A stretch of DNA of 64,000 nt from Streptomyces sp. NBC_00683. GTDB lineage: Bacteria; Actinomycetota; Actinomycetes; Streptomycetales; Streptomycetaceae. Under the pieces are notes generated by a model, which worked only from the letters and a program-made list of their open reading frames with translations, was not told the origin of the DNA and searched no databases. The position numbers and the translations under genes were made by a program. The DNA lies in the NCBI RefSeq assembly GCF_036226745.1, contig NZ_CP109013.1:4340001-4404000 (forward strand), written 5' to 3'. Of the stretch, positions 29,420 through 39,147 are shown in pieces (position 1 is the first letter of the stretch; each line of letters begins with the position of its first letter).

Positions 29420-30054
29420 GCGCACGCATTCTCGTCGTCGACAACTACGACAGCTTTGTCTTCAACCTCGTCCAGTACCTCTACCAGCTCGGTGCCGAGT
29501 GCGAGGTCGTGCGCAACGACGAGGTGACCACGGGGCACGCCCAGGACGGCTTCGACGGCGTCCTGCTGTCTCCCGGTCCCGGCACGCCCGAACAGGCGGG
29601 CATCTGTATCGACATGGTGCATCACTGCGCGCGGAGCGGCGTTCCGGTCTTCGGCGTCTGCCTGGGGATGCAGTCGATGGCGGTCGCGTACGGCGGCGTG
29701 GTGGACCGTGCGCCTGAGCTGCTGCACGGCAAGACCTCCCCCGTGATCCACGAGGGCAAGGGAGTCTTCGCCGGGCTGCCGTCGCCCTTCACCGCGACGC
29801 GCTACCACTCGCTCGCCGCGGAGCCGGATACCGTTCCGCCCGAGCTCGAGGTCACGGCGCGCACCGCCGACGGCATCATCATGGGGCTGCGCCACCGCGA
29901 ACTGGCGGTGGAAGGTGTGCAGTTCCACCCGGAGTCGGTGCTCACGGAACACGGTCACCTGATGCTCGCCAACTGGCTGGAGCAGTGCGGCGATGCGGGG
30001 GCGGTCGCGAGGTCGGCGGGGCTTGCCCCGGTGGTGGGCAAGGCCGCCGCGTGA
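29416..30054 (+). CDS. pabA: Glutamine amidotransferase, aminodeoxychorismate/anthranilate synthase component II
   Basis: 212-aa class I glutamine amidotransferase that supplies ammonia for p-aminobenzoate or anthranilate synthesis. The nucleophile Cys is in GVCLGMQ, the oxyanion segment is LSPGPGTPEQAG, and the His/Glu pair is in VQFHPESVLTEHG. This location (beside crgA and pknB) holds trpG/pabA in actinobacteria generally. Which pathway it mainly serves cannot be told from sequence. It overlaps its neighbours at both ends by 4 nt. Confidence 0.92.
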   Translation: MSARILVVDNYDSFVFNLVQYLYQLGAECEVVRNDEVTTGHAQDGFDGVLLSPGPGTPEQAGICIDMVHHCARSGVPVFGVCLGMQSMAVAYGGVVDRAPELLHGKTSPVIHEGKGVFAGLPSPFTATRYHSLAAEPDTVPPELEVTARTADGIIMGLRHRELAVEGVQFHPESVLTEHGHLMLANWLEQCGDAGAVARSAGLAPVVGKAAA

Positions 30055-31370
30055 CCCCACTCCGCCCCGAACCCGATGCCGGGCAGGAAGGCCCGTACGC
30101 GCAGGGAGCGTACGAGGGCGACGGCATGTTCGAGGCGGCGGTGGACGGGCTTGCGGACCCGCTGAACGATCCGCTTCCGGGGCAGCACGCGTCGCCCTGG
30201 TTCCGGGCGGAGGGCGTGCCGGCGGGCGGTGCCGCCCGACCGGAGCCCCCGGTGGAGGCTCAGCAGGCGTCACAGCAGCCCCAGCAGCCCCCCAGGGAGT
30301 GGTACGACCCCGAGGGGTATCAACGGGACTGGTACGGGCAGCAGGGGCCGCAGGAACCGGCTCCTCAGCCGGTTCCCGCCCCTCGCGAGGCCGTGATCCC
30401 CGATCCTGGTCCGCCCGCACAGGCCGGCGCCTCCGCTCCCCCGGTTCCGAACGACGAGACCGTCGCCCTGCGGACAGCCGATACACGGCGGGCGGAGCGG
30501 ACGCCCGAAGGCGATGAGCCGGTGGCCGGCGACGTGGCCGACCCTCCCGCGACCGGAGGGCGGGCCGAGCGCAGACGGGCGGCCAAGGGGCGCGGAAGAC
30601 GGCGCGGAGAGCCCGTGCGCGAGGCGGGAGCGGGCACGGAGAAGCCGGCCGTCCCGATGTCGCGGCTGGAGGCCCGGCGCGCGGCCCGTGCCGCCAAGGA
30701 CAGCCCGGCTGTCGTCGCCAGCAGGGTCGTCGGCGAAGTGTTCATCACCTTCGGTGTGCTGATGCTGCTGTTCGTCACGTATCAGCTGTGGTGGACCAAC
30801 ATCAGGGCCGACCAGATCGCCGGCCGGGAGACGAACAAGATCCAGGACGAATGGGCGAACGGCGAGCGCACACCGGGTGCGTTCGAGCCCGGCAAGGGCT
30901 TTGCCATCATGCACATCCCGAAGCTGGACGTGGTCGCTCCGATCGCCGAGGGCATCAGCAAGGACAAGGTGCTCGACCGGGGCATGGTCGGTCACTACGG
31001 CGAGGGCAAGCTGAAGACCGCGATGCCGTCGGCCAAGCAGGGGAACTTCGCGGTGGCGGGTCACCGCAACACCCATGGCGAACCGTTTCGCTACATCAAC
31101 AAGCTGAAGCCGGGCGACCCGATCGTGGTCGAGACGCAGGACGCGTACTACACCTACGAGATGTTCAGCATCCTTCCCCAGACGTCTCCGTCCAACGTCT
31201 CGGTGATCGGCGAGGTGCCGCCGGGTTCCGGTTTCACCGGCCCGGGCAGGTACATCACGCTGACGACGTGTACGCCGGAATTCACGAGTACGTACCGAAT
31301 GATCGTGTGGGGCAAGATGGTCGAGGAACGACCGCGCAGCAAGGGCAAGCCCGACGCGCTCGTCGGCTGA
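30051..31370 (+). CDS. srtE: Class E sortase with long disordered N-terminus
   Basis: 439-aa sortase, a cysteine transpeptidase that attaches proteins to the cell wall. About 220 N-terminal residues are Pro/Gln/Arg-rich and disordered. A transmembrane helix follows near 226-246 (VFITFGVLMLLFVTYQLWW), then the sortase domain with His338 (AGHRNTHG), Cys407 (TLTTCTPEF) and Arg416. In S. coelicolor two adjacent class E sortases at this locus anchor long chaplins and are needed for aerial development; these two look orthologous. The GTG overlaps the pabA stop. Confidence 0.92.
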   Translation: MTPLRPEPDAGQEGPYAQGAYEGDGMFEAAVDGLADPLNDPLPGQHASPWFRAEGVPAGGAARPEPPVEAQQASQQPQQPPREWYDPEGYQRDWYGQQGPQEPAPQPVPAPREAVIPDPGPPAQAGASAPPVPNDETVALRTADTRRAERTPEGDEPVAGDVADPPATGGRAERRRAAKGRGRRRGEPVREAGAGTEKPAVPMSRLEARRAARAAKDSPAVVASRVVGEVFITFGVLMLLFVTYQLWWTNIRADQIAGRETNKIQDEWANGERTPGAFEPGKGFAIMHIPKLDVVAPIAEGISKDKVLDRGMVGHYGEGKLKTAMPSAKQGNFAVAGHRNTHGEPFRYINKLKPGDPIVVETQDAYYTYEMFSILPQTSPSNVSVIGEVPPGSGFTGPGRYITLTTCTPEFTSTYRMIVWGKMVEERPRSKGKPDALVG

Positions 31371-31396
31371 ACATCATCACGACAGGGACGGGTGCG

Positions 31397-32128
31397 GTGG
31401 CAGCGAGGACCGAGCACGAAGAGCGCGCCGACGAGTCGGCGCCACCGGTGCGACGCAGCAGTACCCGCCATCCCGTCGCGGCGGCCGTCAGCGTCTTCGG
31501 TGAGCTGCTGATCACCGCCGGCCTGGTACTCGGGCTCTTCGTCGTCTACTCGCTGTGGTGGACCAACGTGCTCGCCGACCGCGAGGCCGACAAACAGGGC
31601 AACACCATCCGCGACCGCTGGGCAGGCGGACCGGGAGCCCTGGACACCGGGGACGGGATCGGCTTCCTCCACGTGCCCGCCATGAAGAACGGCGAGGTGC
31701 TGGTCAAGAAGGGAACCGACCCCAAGACCCTCAACAACGGCATCGCCGGCTACTACACGGACCCGGTGAAGTCGGCCCTGCCCGCGGACGAGCAGGGCAA
31801 CTTCACGCTGGCCGCGCACCGGGACGGACACGGTGCCAAGTTCCACAACATAGACAAGGTGAAGAAGGGCGACGCGGTCGTCTTCGAGACCAAGGACACC
31901 TGGTACGTCTACAAGGTCTTCGCGGAGCTCCCCGAGACGTCGAAGTTCAACGTCGACGCGATCGCACCGGTCCCGAAGGGGGCGGGCGTGAAGAAGCCCG
32001 GCCGCTACATCACGCTGACCACGTGCACACCGGTCTACACGTCGAAGTACCGCTACATCGTGTGGGGCGAGCTGGTGCGGACCGAGAAGGTCGACCGGGA
32101 CAGGACGAAGCCGGCGGAGCTGCGCTGA
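31397..32128 (+). CDS. srtE: Class E sortase, second copy
   Basis: 243-aa sortase with a short cytoplasmic leader, a transmembrane helix near residues 30-53 (SVFGELLITAGLVLGLFVVYSLWW), and catalytic His141 (AAHRDGHG), Cys210 (TLTTCTP) and Arg219 (SKYRYIVWG). It is a close paralogue of the preceding sortase but lacks its 200-residue disordered leader. GTG start at 31397, 27 bp after the first sortase, so they are co-transcribed. Confidence 0.92.
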   Translation: MAARTEHEERADESAPPVRRSSTRHPVAAAVSVFGELLITAGLVLGLFVVYSLWWTNVLADREADKQGNTIRDRWAGGPGALDTGDGIGFLHVPAMKNGEVLVKKGTDPKTLNNGIAGYYTDPVKSALPADEQGNFTLAAHRDGHGAKFHNIDKVKKGDAVVFETKDTWYVYKVFAELPETSKFNVDAIAPVPKGAGVKKPGRYITLTTCTPVYTSKYRYIVWGELVRTEKVDRDRTKPAELR

Positions 32129-32492
32129 GGCGGCTGCCCTCCTTGGAGGGGGGCAGTTGCGAGGTGTCGGTACGAGCCGGGTCTGAACCCGCAACTTGCT
32201 GTTGCAGCATCGGGCCCTTCGGCATGTCCTGCGGCTGACGCAGATCTGCAGCGTCTTCGTGTCGACGAACTTCTGCATCTCACCGCTGCCCACCGACGGT
32301 ACGGAGCGGCGCTCTTGCACCGGACGACCAGCCGATGGACGTAGGCGGTGAACCCCGTGACGTCCCCGCTGCTGCCGTGGATCCCGACGTCGCTACAGCC
32401 GTCCCGGCGGGTGGTCCGGTGAGGAGTGCACAGCAAAGGGCCCCGCTCACCTCGAGGTGAGCGGGGCCCTTTGCTGTGCCGTGTTCTGCGGG
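32129..32492. other. Sortase-pknB intergenic region
   Basis: 364 bp between convergent genes. Open frames here are short and show no family features. The segment near 32180-32200 (minus strand GGGTTCAGACCC) resembles a tRNA T-arm, but no cloverleaf forms. The base composition is slightly less GC-biased than the genes, so decayed foreign DNA is possible but not shown. Confidence 0.4.
32429..32478. terminator. 50-bp perfect palindromic terminator
   Basis: 25-bp arms with no spacer: the left arm begins CACAGCAAAGGGCCCCGCTC and the right arm is its exact complement. It lies 15 bp after the pknB stop and serves both convergent transcripts. Confidence 0.88.
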
Positions 32493-34478
32493 TCAGTCCG
32501 CCGCGCCGGACGGGCCGCCGAAGATGTTGCCGTCTCCGCCGCCGTTGCCCGGCAGGGTCTGTACGTTGACGGCGCTGTTCTTGGCGACCATCTGACCCAC
32601 CCCGGGCTGGAAGCCGACGACCCTCGCCGCGTCATCGTTGGGGCCCTGCACGTTGCCCAGTTGCAGGCCGGCCTGGGCCAGGGCGGCCTTGGCGTCGGCG
32701 AGTGTCTTGCCCTGCAGGTCGGGGACCGCGACCTGTTCCGGCTGTGCGGGGCCCTTGGAGACCTTGAGGACGATCTGGACGTCCTTGGCCTGCTTGCTGT
32801 TCGCCTCCGGGGTCTGCTCGACGACAGTGCCCAGGGGCTCCTGGGAGTCGACGTCGGTCCTGGAGACGTTGGCGAAGCCCACGCCCTTCAGCTGTGCCTC
32901 GGCGTCCGTGAACTGCCTGCCGACCACGGAGGGCACGTTCTGCGTGGCCTCCTTGGCCACGGTGATCGTGACCTCGGACTCCTTCTCGGCCTTCGTGCCG
33001 CCTTCAGGGTCCTGCTTGGTCACCGTGCCCGCGGTCGCCTCGGACTCGACCGCCTTGACGGTCACCGTGAAGCCCTTGTCCTCCAGCTCCTTGCGGGCGG
33101 TCTCCTCGGTCTTCTCGACGACGCTGGGGACCTCGACCTTCGGAGCACCGGTGGAAACGACGACGGTGACGGTGCCGCCGACCTCCAGCGTGCCGCCCTC
33201 CGGGGACTGGCTGCAGATCTTGTCCTTCTCCTGGGTCTCGCAGGGTTCCTTCGCTCCGACCTTGAGGACGAGTTCGGAATTCTGCGCGAGTTTCTGCGCG
33301 TCCTCCAGCGTCGAGCCGACCATGTTCGGGACGTCGGCCTTGCCGCTGCCCCCGTCGGTGGAGCTGAAGACCTCACGGCCGATGAGGATCGCCCCGATGA
33401 GCACCAGGATGCCTGCGACGACCAGCAGGATCGTCGAGGTGTTGCTCTTCTTCTGGCGCCGGCGGTCAGGGCGGTCGTCGTAGCCGTAGCCGCCGTCGTC
33501 CGGGTTGACCGGAGGCAGCATGGACGTCTGGGCGCCGCCCGGGTCCGTCTGGCGCAGGGCAGTGGTGGGCTGGTCGTTGCCGTAGGCGTCGTAGCCGCCG
33601 TAGCCCGCCGCGCCCATCGCCGCCGTGGCCGCGACCGGCTGGCCGTCGAGGCAGGCCTCGATGTCGGCGCGCATCTCGTCGGCCGACTGGTAGCGGTAGT
33701 CGGGGTCCTTGGTGAGGGCCTTCAACACGATCGCGTCCATCTCGGGCGTGATCTCGGGGTCGAAGTTGCTCGGCGGCTGAGGCTCTTCCCGTACGTGCTG
33801 GTAGGCGACCGCGACGGGCGAGTCCCCGACGAACGGGGGCCGGACCGCCAGGAGTTCGTAGAGCAGGCAGCCGGTGGAGTACAGGTCGGAGCGTGCGTCG
33901 ACCTGCTCGCCCTTGGCCTGTTCCGGGGAGAGGTACTGGGCGGTGCCGATGACCGCCGCGGTCTGCGTCATCGTCATGCCGGAGTCGCCCATGGCGCGGG
34001 CGATGCCGAAGTCCATGACCTTGACCTGGCCGGTACGCGTCAGCATGACGTTCGCCGGCTTGATGTCGCGGTGGACGATCTGGGCGCGGTGCGAGTACTC
34101 CAGGGCCTGGAGGATGCCGACCGTCATTTCGAGAGTGCGCTCGGGCAGCAGCTTGCGGCCGGAGTGCAGAAGTTCTCTGAGGGTCGACCCGTCGACGTAC
34201 TCCATCACGATGTACGGGATGGAGACCCCGTCGACGTAGTCCTCGCCGGTGTCGTAGACAGCGACGATCGCGGGGTGGTTGAGCGAGGCGGCCGACTGGG
34301 CCTCACGGCGGAACCGGGCCTGGAAGGACGGGTCGCGGGCGAGATCCGCCCGCAGCGTCTTCACAGCGACGGTGCGGCCGAGCCGGGTGTCGTGCGCGAG
34401 GTAGACCTCGGCCATGCCACCACGGCCGAGCACCGAGCCCAGCTCGTACCGGCCGCCGAGGCGACGCGGCTCTTCCAT
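32493..34478 (-). CDS. pknB: PASTA-domain serine/threonine kinase PknB
   Basis: 661-aa membrane kinase that senses peptidoglycan and controls growth and division. The kinase domain (about 10-275) has Lys40, HRDIKPAN with Asp138 and DFG at 156-158. Activation-loop Thr171 and Thr173 match the M. tuberculosis PknB phospho-sites in number. A Gly/Tyr/Asp linker and a transmembrane helix (ILLVVAGILVLIGAILIG) lead to four extracellular PASTA repeats, beginning ADVPNMVG, VEVPSVVE, QNVPSVVG and VAVPDLQG, and a Gly-rich end. ATG at 34478 (MEEPRRLGGRYEL). Last gene of the fhaA-to-pknB set. Confidence 0.97.
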   Translation of the reverse strand: MEEPRRLGGRYELGSVLGRGGMAEVYLAHDTRLGRTVAVKTLRADLARDPSFQARFRREAQSAASLNHPAIVAVYDTGEDYVDGVSIPYIVMEYVDGSTLRELLHSGRKLLPERTLEMTVGILQALEYSHRAQIVHRDIKPANVMLTRTGQVKVMDFGIARAMGDSGMTMTQTAAVIGTAQYLSPEQAKGEQVDARSDLYSTGCLLYELLAVRPPFVGDSPVAVAYQHVREEPQPPSNFDPEITPEMDAIVLKALTKDPDYRYQSADEMRADIEACLDGQPVAATAAMGAAGYGGYDAYGNDQPTTALRQTDPGGAQTSMLPPVNPDDGGYGYDDRPDRRRQKKSNTSTILLVVAGILVLIGAILIGREVFSSTDGGSGKADVPNMVGSTLEDAQKLAQNSELVLKVGAKEPCETQEKDKICSQSPEGGTLEVGGTVTVVVSTGAPKVEVPSVVEKTEETARKELEDKGFTVTVKAVESEATAGTVTKQDPEGGTKAEKESEVTITVAKEATQNVPSVVGRQFTDAEAQLKGVGFANVSRTDVDSQEPLGTVVEQTPEANSKQAKDVQIVLKVSKGPAQPEQVAVPDLQGKTLADAKAALAQAGLQLGNVQGPNDDAARVVGFQPGVGQMVAKNSAVNVQTLPGNGGGDGNIFGGPSGAAD

Positions 34479-34649
34479 AACTGATCCAGCCCTCTCCGTC
34501 AGTCCCGACCGCACCCGTGTGTGGTCCGGCGGTGCGCTGTTCGCGCATACGCTACCGGGCACTCCCGGCGTGATCAGCCCGCACCCGTCACCTGATATCC
34601 GACCGGTATCCCAATGTGCTGGTGTTGACGGATGTTGTGACCGGTCTCA

Positions 34650-36104
34650 CTACTTTCCGTCCAGAACCGCCTGCATCACACTCTTGGCGATCGGTGCGGC
34701 CAGACCGCCGCCGGAGATGTCGTCCCGGTTGGCATTGCCGTCCTCGACGACCACGGCGACGGCAACGGGTGAGCCGCTGTCGGTCTTGGCGTACGAGATG
34801 AACCAGGCGTAGGGCTTCTCGCTGTTGTTGAGCCCGTGCTGGGCGGTTCCGGTCTTGCCACCGACTGTGACGCCGTCGATCTGCGCGTTGGTTCCCGTGC
34901 CGTTCTTGACCACGGTCTCCATCATCTGCTGCAGCTTCTGGGCGTTCTCACCCGAGAGGGGCTGGCTGAGCTGCTCCTTCTCGTGGGTGTAGACGGGGTC
35001 CAGATTGGGGGCCTGCCGCTGGGCGACCATGTACGGCTGCATGAGCTTGCCGTCATTGGCGATCGCGGACGCCACCATCGCCATCTGGAGCGGTGTGGTG
35101 CGGTTGGACGCCTGGCCGATGCCCGCCATGGCGTTCTGCGGCCGGTTGTCCTTCGGGTAGATGCTGGCGTCGGCGCGGACGGGAGTGAAGACTTCCTCGT
35201 TGAAGCCGAACTTGTCGGCCTGCTCGATCATCTTGTCGTTGCCGAGGTCGTCGCTCATCTTGCCGAAGACGGTGTTGCAGGACCAGCGCAGGGCCTCCCG
35301 GAGCGAGGCGTTCTTGCAGGGGATGTTCCCCTCGTTCTGCAGCAGGTTGGTCGACTGCGGGAGCCGCCAGGGCAGCGGGGAGTCCGTCTTCGCGTCGATG
35401 TCCGTGTAGAGGCCGTTCTCCAGTGCCGCTGCGGCCGTGACGACCTTGAACGTCGAGCCGGGCGGGTAGGTCTCCCGCAGCGCCCGGTTCAGCATCGGCT
35501 TGTCCTTGTCCTTCAGGAGCTTCTGCCGGGCGTCCGAGTCCTTGAGGCTGTTGCCCGCGAAGACCGAGGGGTCGTACGAGGGGGTGCTGGCCAGGGCAAG
35601 GATGGCGCCGGTCTGCGGGTCGAGCGCGGCGACGGCGCCCTTCCTGCTGCCGAGCCCTTCGAAGGCGGCCTTCTGGGCGGCGCCGTTCAGGGTGGTGACG
35701 ATGTTCCCGCCGGTCTTCTTGTCGCCGGTGAACATCGAGAGCGTTCGGTCGAAGAACAGCTGGTCGTCGTTGCCGGTGAGGATGCCGTCCTCGAGGCTCT
35801 CCAGCTGGGAGGCGTCGAAGGCCTGCGAGGAATAACCGGTGACGGGCGCCCACATGGGGCCGTTCTTCCAGACGCGCTTGTACTTGAAGTCGCTTCCGGT
35901 GGTCTCGACGGAGCCGGTGACCGGCTCCCCGTCGACGATGATGTTGCCGCGCTCGTGGGCGTAGCGCTCGATCTGGACGCGGCGGTTGTGCTCGTTGGAG
36001 TTGAGCTCGTCGGCGCGGACGTACTGGAGGTAGTTGGTGCGGATCAGCAGGGCCAGGACGAGGATCCCGCAGAAGATCGCGATCCGGCGGAGGGGCTTGT
36101 TCAC
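34650..36104 (-). CDS. pbpA: Class B penicillin-binding protein PbpA
   Basis: 484-aa transpeptidase that cross-links peptidoglycan with its partner SEDS protein. A membrane anchor near residues 8-26 precedes the dimerisation region and the catalytic domain, with Ser217-Thr-Phe-Lys220, Ser275-Cys-Asn277 and Lys417-Thr-Gly. It is shorter than FtsI because the N-terminal module is compact, as in the actinobacterial PbpA group. GTG start, overlapping the rodA/ftsW stop by 4 nt. Confidence 0.96.
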   Translation of the reverse strand: MNKPLRRIAIFCGILVLALLIRTNYLQYVRADELNSNEHNRRVQIERYAHERGNIIVDGEPVTGSVETTGSDFKYKRVWKNGPMWAPVTGYSSQAFDASQLESLEDGILTGNDDQLFFDRTLSMFTGDKKTGGNIVTTLNGAAQKAAFEGLGSRKGAVAALDPQTGAILALASTPSYDPSVFAGNSLKDSDARQKLLKDKDKPMLNRALRETYPPGSTFKVVTAAAALENGLYTDIDAKTDSPLPWRLPQSTNLLQNEGNIPCKNASLREALRWSCNTVFGKMSDDLGNDKMIEQADKFGFNEEVFTPVRADASIYPKDNRPQNAMAGIGQASNRTTPLQMAMVASAIANDGKLMQPYMVAQRQAPNLDPVYTHEKEQLSQPLSGENAQKLQQMMETVVKNGTGTNAQIDGVTVGGKTGTAQHGLNNSEKPYAWFISYAKTDSGSPVAVAVVVEDGNANRDDISGGGLAAPIAKSVMQAVLDGK

Positions 36105-37501
36105 GGTCGGACCACCTGGGTCATCTCGGCGTCCGGGGATGGGGCGGGGGCCGGCGCCGGACGGCGTGCGGTGTCGCTGATTCTGATCAGGATGCCGATC
36201 AGGGCCCAGTTGGCGATGACGGACGAACCACCGGCCGCGAGGAACGGCATGGTCATACCGGTCAGCGGGATGAGACCCATGACACCGCCGGCGACGACGA
36301 AGACCTGGATCGCGAAGGAGCCGGAGAGGCCGATCGCCAGGAGCTTGCCGAAGGGGTCACGGGCGGCGAGCGCGGTGCGGACACCGCGTTCGACGATCAG
36401 ACCGTAGACGAGCAGGACGGCCATCATTCCGGCGAGCCCGAGTTCCTCGCCGACGGTGGCGAGGATGAAGTCGGAGTTGGCGGCGAAGCCGATCAGGTCG
36501 GAGTTGCCCTGGCCGAGGCCGGTGCCGAGGGTTCCGCCGGAACCGAACGCCATCAGGGACAGGGCCATCTGCTCGCTGGCCGCCTCCTTGCCCCATCCCG
36601 CGAACGGGTCGAGCCAGGCGGTGACGCGGTCCTGGACGTGCGGCTCGAAGGTGGCCACACCGACGGCTCCTGCCGCGGACATCAGCAGACCGAAGACGAT
36701 CCAGCTGGTGCGCTCGGTGGCGACGTACAGCATGACGACGAACATGCCGAAGAACAGCAGCGAGGAGCCGAGGTCGGTCTCGAAGACCAGGATGAGGATC
36801 GAGAAGGCCCAGACCATGAGGATCGGACCGAGGTCGCGGCCGCGCGGCAGGTAGAGCCCCATGAAGCGGCGGCTGGCCAGGGCCAGGGCGTCGCGCTTGA
36901 CCATGAGGTAGCCGGCGAAGAACACCGCGATGATGATCTTGGCGAACTCTCCGGGCTGGATCGTTCCGACACCGGGGATCTTGATCCAGATCTTGGCGCC
37001 GTTCACCGCGGGGAAGAACATCGGAAGGATCAGCAGGAACAGCGCCACCAGCATGGAGATGTAGGTGTAGCGCTGCAGGATGCGGTGGTCCTTCAACGCG
37101 ACCAGGACGACGACCAGGAGCGCGACGCCCACTGCCGAGAACAGCAGCTGCTTGGAGGCGGCGGCCACGAAGTTCTCGGTCTGCTGGAACCGCTCCGACT
37201 GGTCCAGCCGCCAGATGAGGGCCAGACCCAGACCGTTCAGCAGGGTCGCCAGTGGCAGCAGCAGCGGGTCCGCGTACGCGGCGAACCTGCGGACGGCGAG
37301 GTGCGCCACGCCGCCGAGCAGGGCGAGGCCGAGCCCGTAACCGAGCATGCCGGAGGGCAGCTCGCCGTTGAGGGCGAGGCCGACGTTGGCGTACGCGTAC
37401 ACCGAGATGAGAACGGCGAAGACAACCAGCGCCAGTTCGGTGTTGCGGCGGCTCGGCGCATCGATCGCGCCGATGGTGGTGGTGTTGGTGACAACGCTCA
37501 T
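36101..37501 (-). CDS. rodA: SEDS-family peptidoglycan glycosyltransferase (RodA/FtsW)
   Basis: 466-aa polytopic protein with 11-12 predicted helices. It polymerises lipid II glycan strands with PbpA. Conserved features include KIWIKIPGVGTIQPGEFAKI, FETDLGSSLLFFG, and the C-terminal PLTGMTMPFLAAGGSSVIANW. Located between pbpA and pstP, as in mycobacteria where it is called rodA; FtsW-like annotations are equally common. Confidence 0.95.
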   Translation of the reverse strand: MSVVTNTTTIGAIDAPSRRNTELALVVFAVLISVYAYANVGLALNGELPSGMLGYGLGLALLGGVAHLAVRRFAAYADPLLLPLATLLNGLGLALIWRLDQSERFQQTENFVAAASKQLLFSAVGVALLVVVLVALKDHRILQRYTYISMLVALFLLILPMFFPAVNGAKIWIKIPGVGTIQPGEFAKIIIAVFFAGYLMVKRDALALASRRFMGLYLPRGRDLGPILMVWAFSILILVFETDLGSSLLFFGMFVVMLYVATERTSWIVFGLLMSAAGAVGVATFEPHVQDRVTAWLDPFAGWGKEAASEQMALSLMAFGSGGTLGTGLGQGNSDLIGFAANSDFILATVGEELGLAGMMAVLLVYGLIVERGVRTALAARDPFGKLLAIGLSGSFAIQVFVVAGGVMGLIPLTGMTMPFLAAGGSSVIANWALIGILIRISDTARRPAPAPAPSPDAEMTQVVRP

Positions 37502-37524
37502 GGTGCTGAAGGCCCCCTACGGCT

Positions 37525-39018
37525 TTACTGCTTACCGCACTGCGGGACCAGCTTCTTCTCTTCCTCCGAGAGGCTGGGGCCGGGAGTGGGAGTCGCGGTC
37601 GTCTTGGTCCCCTTGGCGGAGGATGTCCTGGCGGCGGGGGCACCGGCGGTGCCGCCTGCCTCGCCCTGTCCCGTGGCGGCATTGCTGTCCGCCTCGGCTG
37701 CGCGGCGCTGCGCGTCCTTCTTGCAGGCGGAGGCCTGCGCTTCGAGCTCACTGACCTTCTTGCGGGCATCGGCGAGGTTGCCCTCGGCGATGGTCGCCTC
37801 GACCTGCTTGCGCTGGTAGGGCGGGAGGTACTTGAGTTCGATCTTGGTGCTCTCCTCGACCTCCGAGAGCGAGACCCAGGCGAGGTCCTGGCTGATGCCG
37901 CGGAACAGTGCGACGTTCTCGTCCTTGGCGCCCACGTAGAACTGGGTCTGGGTCCACCGGTAACCGCCGTACACGCCGCCGCCGATGACGGCCAGCGCGA
38001 GGACGATGTAGAAGGACCGCTTCAGCCACCTGCGGCCGCCGCGGGGCTTGACGAAGTCGTCGTCGCTGTAGGAGTTGAAGGCGCCGTCCGGACCGGAGCC
38101 GTAGCCCATGTCGTCACCGCTGCCGGGCGGGCCGAAGCCTCCGGAGGGCGGCGGGACGGGACGGCCGAGGCCGGCCGCGCGTCCTGCGGGCGTTTCCATG
38201 GCCCGGCTGTCGCCCTGCTGGGCGGCCTGGTTCTCGGCGACCGCCCCGACGATGACCGGGGTGTCGTTGAGCTGCCCGGCCAGGGTGTCGTTGCTGTCGA
38301 CGTCCAGGACGTCGGCGACGATGCAGGTGATGTTGTCGGGGCCACCGCCGCGCAGGGCGAGCTGGATGAGCTCCTGAATGGTCTCCTGAGGGCCCTGGTA
38401 GCTGGCCAGGGTCTCTTCCATCGTCTGGTGAGAAACGACACCGGAGAGCCCGTCCGAGCAGATCAGGTAGCGGTCACCGGCGCGGACCTCACGGATGGAG
38501 AGGTCGGGCTCGACGTGGTCGCCGCTGCCCAGGGCCCGCATCAGCAAGGAGCGCTGCGGGTGGGTGGTTGCCTCTTCCTCGGTGATCCTGCCCTCGTCGA
38601 CGAGACGCTGCACCCAGGTGTGGTCCTGGGTGATCTGCGTCAGGACGCCGTCGCGCAGCAGGTAGGCGCGGGAGTCGCCGACGTGGACGAGGCCGAGGCG
38701 CTGGCCGGTCCAGAGCAGGGCCGTGAGCGTGGTGCCCATGCCCTCCAGCTGGGGGTCCTCCTCGACCATGACACGCAGCTGGTCGTTGGCCCGCTGGACC
38801 GCCGTACCGAGCGAGGTGAGGATGTCGGAGCCAGGTACGTCGTCGTCGAGCTGGACGAGCGTGGAGATCACCTCTGAGCTGGCGACCTCACCGGCCGCCT
38901 GGCCGCCCATGCCGTCGGCGATGGCGAGAAGGCGGGGACCGGCGTAGCCGGAGTCCTCGTTCCCTTCCCGGATCATGCCCTTGTGCGATCCGGCGGCGAA
39001 GCGCAGCGACAAGCTCAT
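37525..39018 (-). CDS. pstP: PP2C-type Ser/Thr phosphatase PstP
   Basis: 497-aa membrane phosphatase that reverses PknB-type phosphorylation. The PP2C domain (about 1-235) has EGNEDS, ADGMGG with Asp35, GDSRAYL, ICSDGLSG and GGPDNIT, which supply the metal-binding acids. A Gly/Pro linker, a transmembrane helix (SFYIVLALAVIGGGVYGGY), and an external domain rich in Lys/Ala/Ser and ending CGKQ follow. The ATG at 39018 has GAGGTG upstream; a longer GTG start (39072) is less likely. Confidence 0.95.
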   Translation of the reverse strand: MSLSLRFAAGSHKGMIREGNEDSGYAGPRLLAIADGMGGQAAGEVASSEVISTLVQLDDDVPGSDILTSLGTAVQRANDQLRVMVEEDPQLEGMGTTLTALLWTGQRLGLVHVGDSRAYLLRDGVLTQITQDHTWVQRLVDEGRITEEEATTHPQRSLLMRALGSGDHVEPDLSIREVRAGDRYLICSDGLSGVVSHQTMEETLASYQGPQETIQELIQLALRGGGPDNITCIVADVLDVDSNDTLAGQLNDTPVIVGAVAENQAAQQGDSRAMETPAGRAAGLGRPVPPPSGGFGPPGSGDDMGYGSGPDGAFNSYSDDDFVKPRGGRRWLKRSFYIVLALAVIGGGVYGGYRWTQTQFYVGAKDENVALFRGISQDLAWVSLSEVEESTKIELKYLPPYQRKQVEATIAEGNLADARKKVSELEAQASACKKDAQRRAAEADSNAATGQGEAGGTAGAPAARTSSAKGTKTTATPTPGPSLSEEEKKLVPQCGKQ

Positions 39019-39147
39019 GCGCACCTCGCCCGTCGGCTCGGGGTACAGCCGGTCTCGAGCCACACTGCCCACCCTCCGGTCGGGAGCCGGGCCGGGTCCG
39101 TTGTCAGGACCGCCGCGGCTCGCTCGCTCCGCTCGCTCATTGTCGTA

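Noticed and set aside
32170..32215. tRNA-like T-arm on the minus strand
   Set aside because: No anticodon arm, D-arm or acceptor stem can be built around it.
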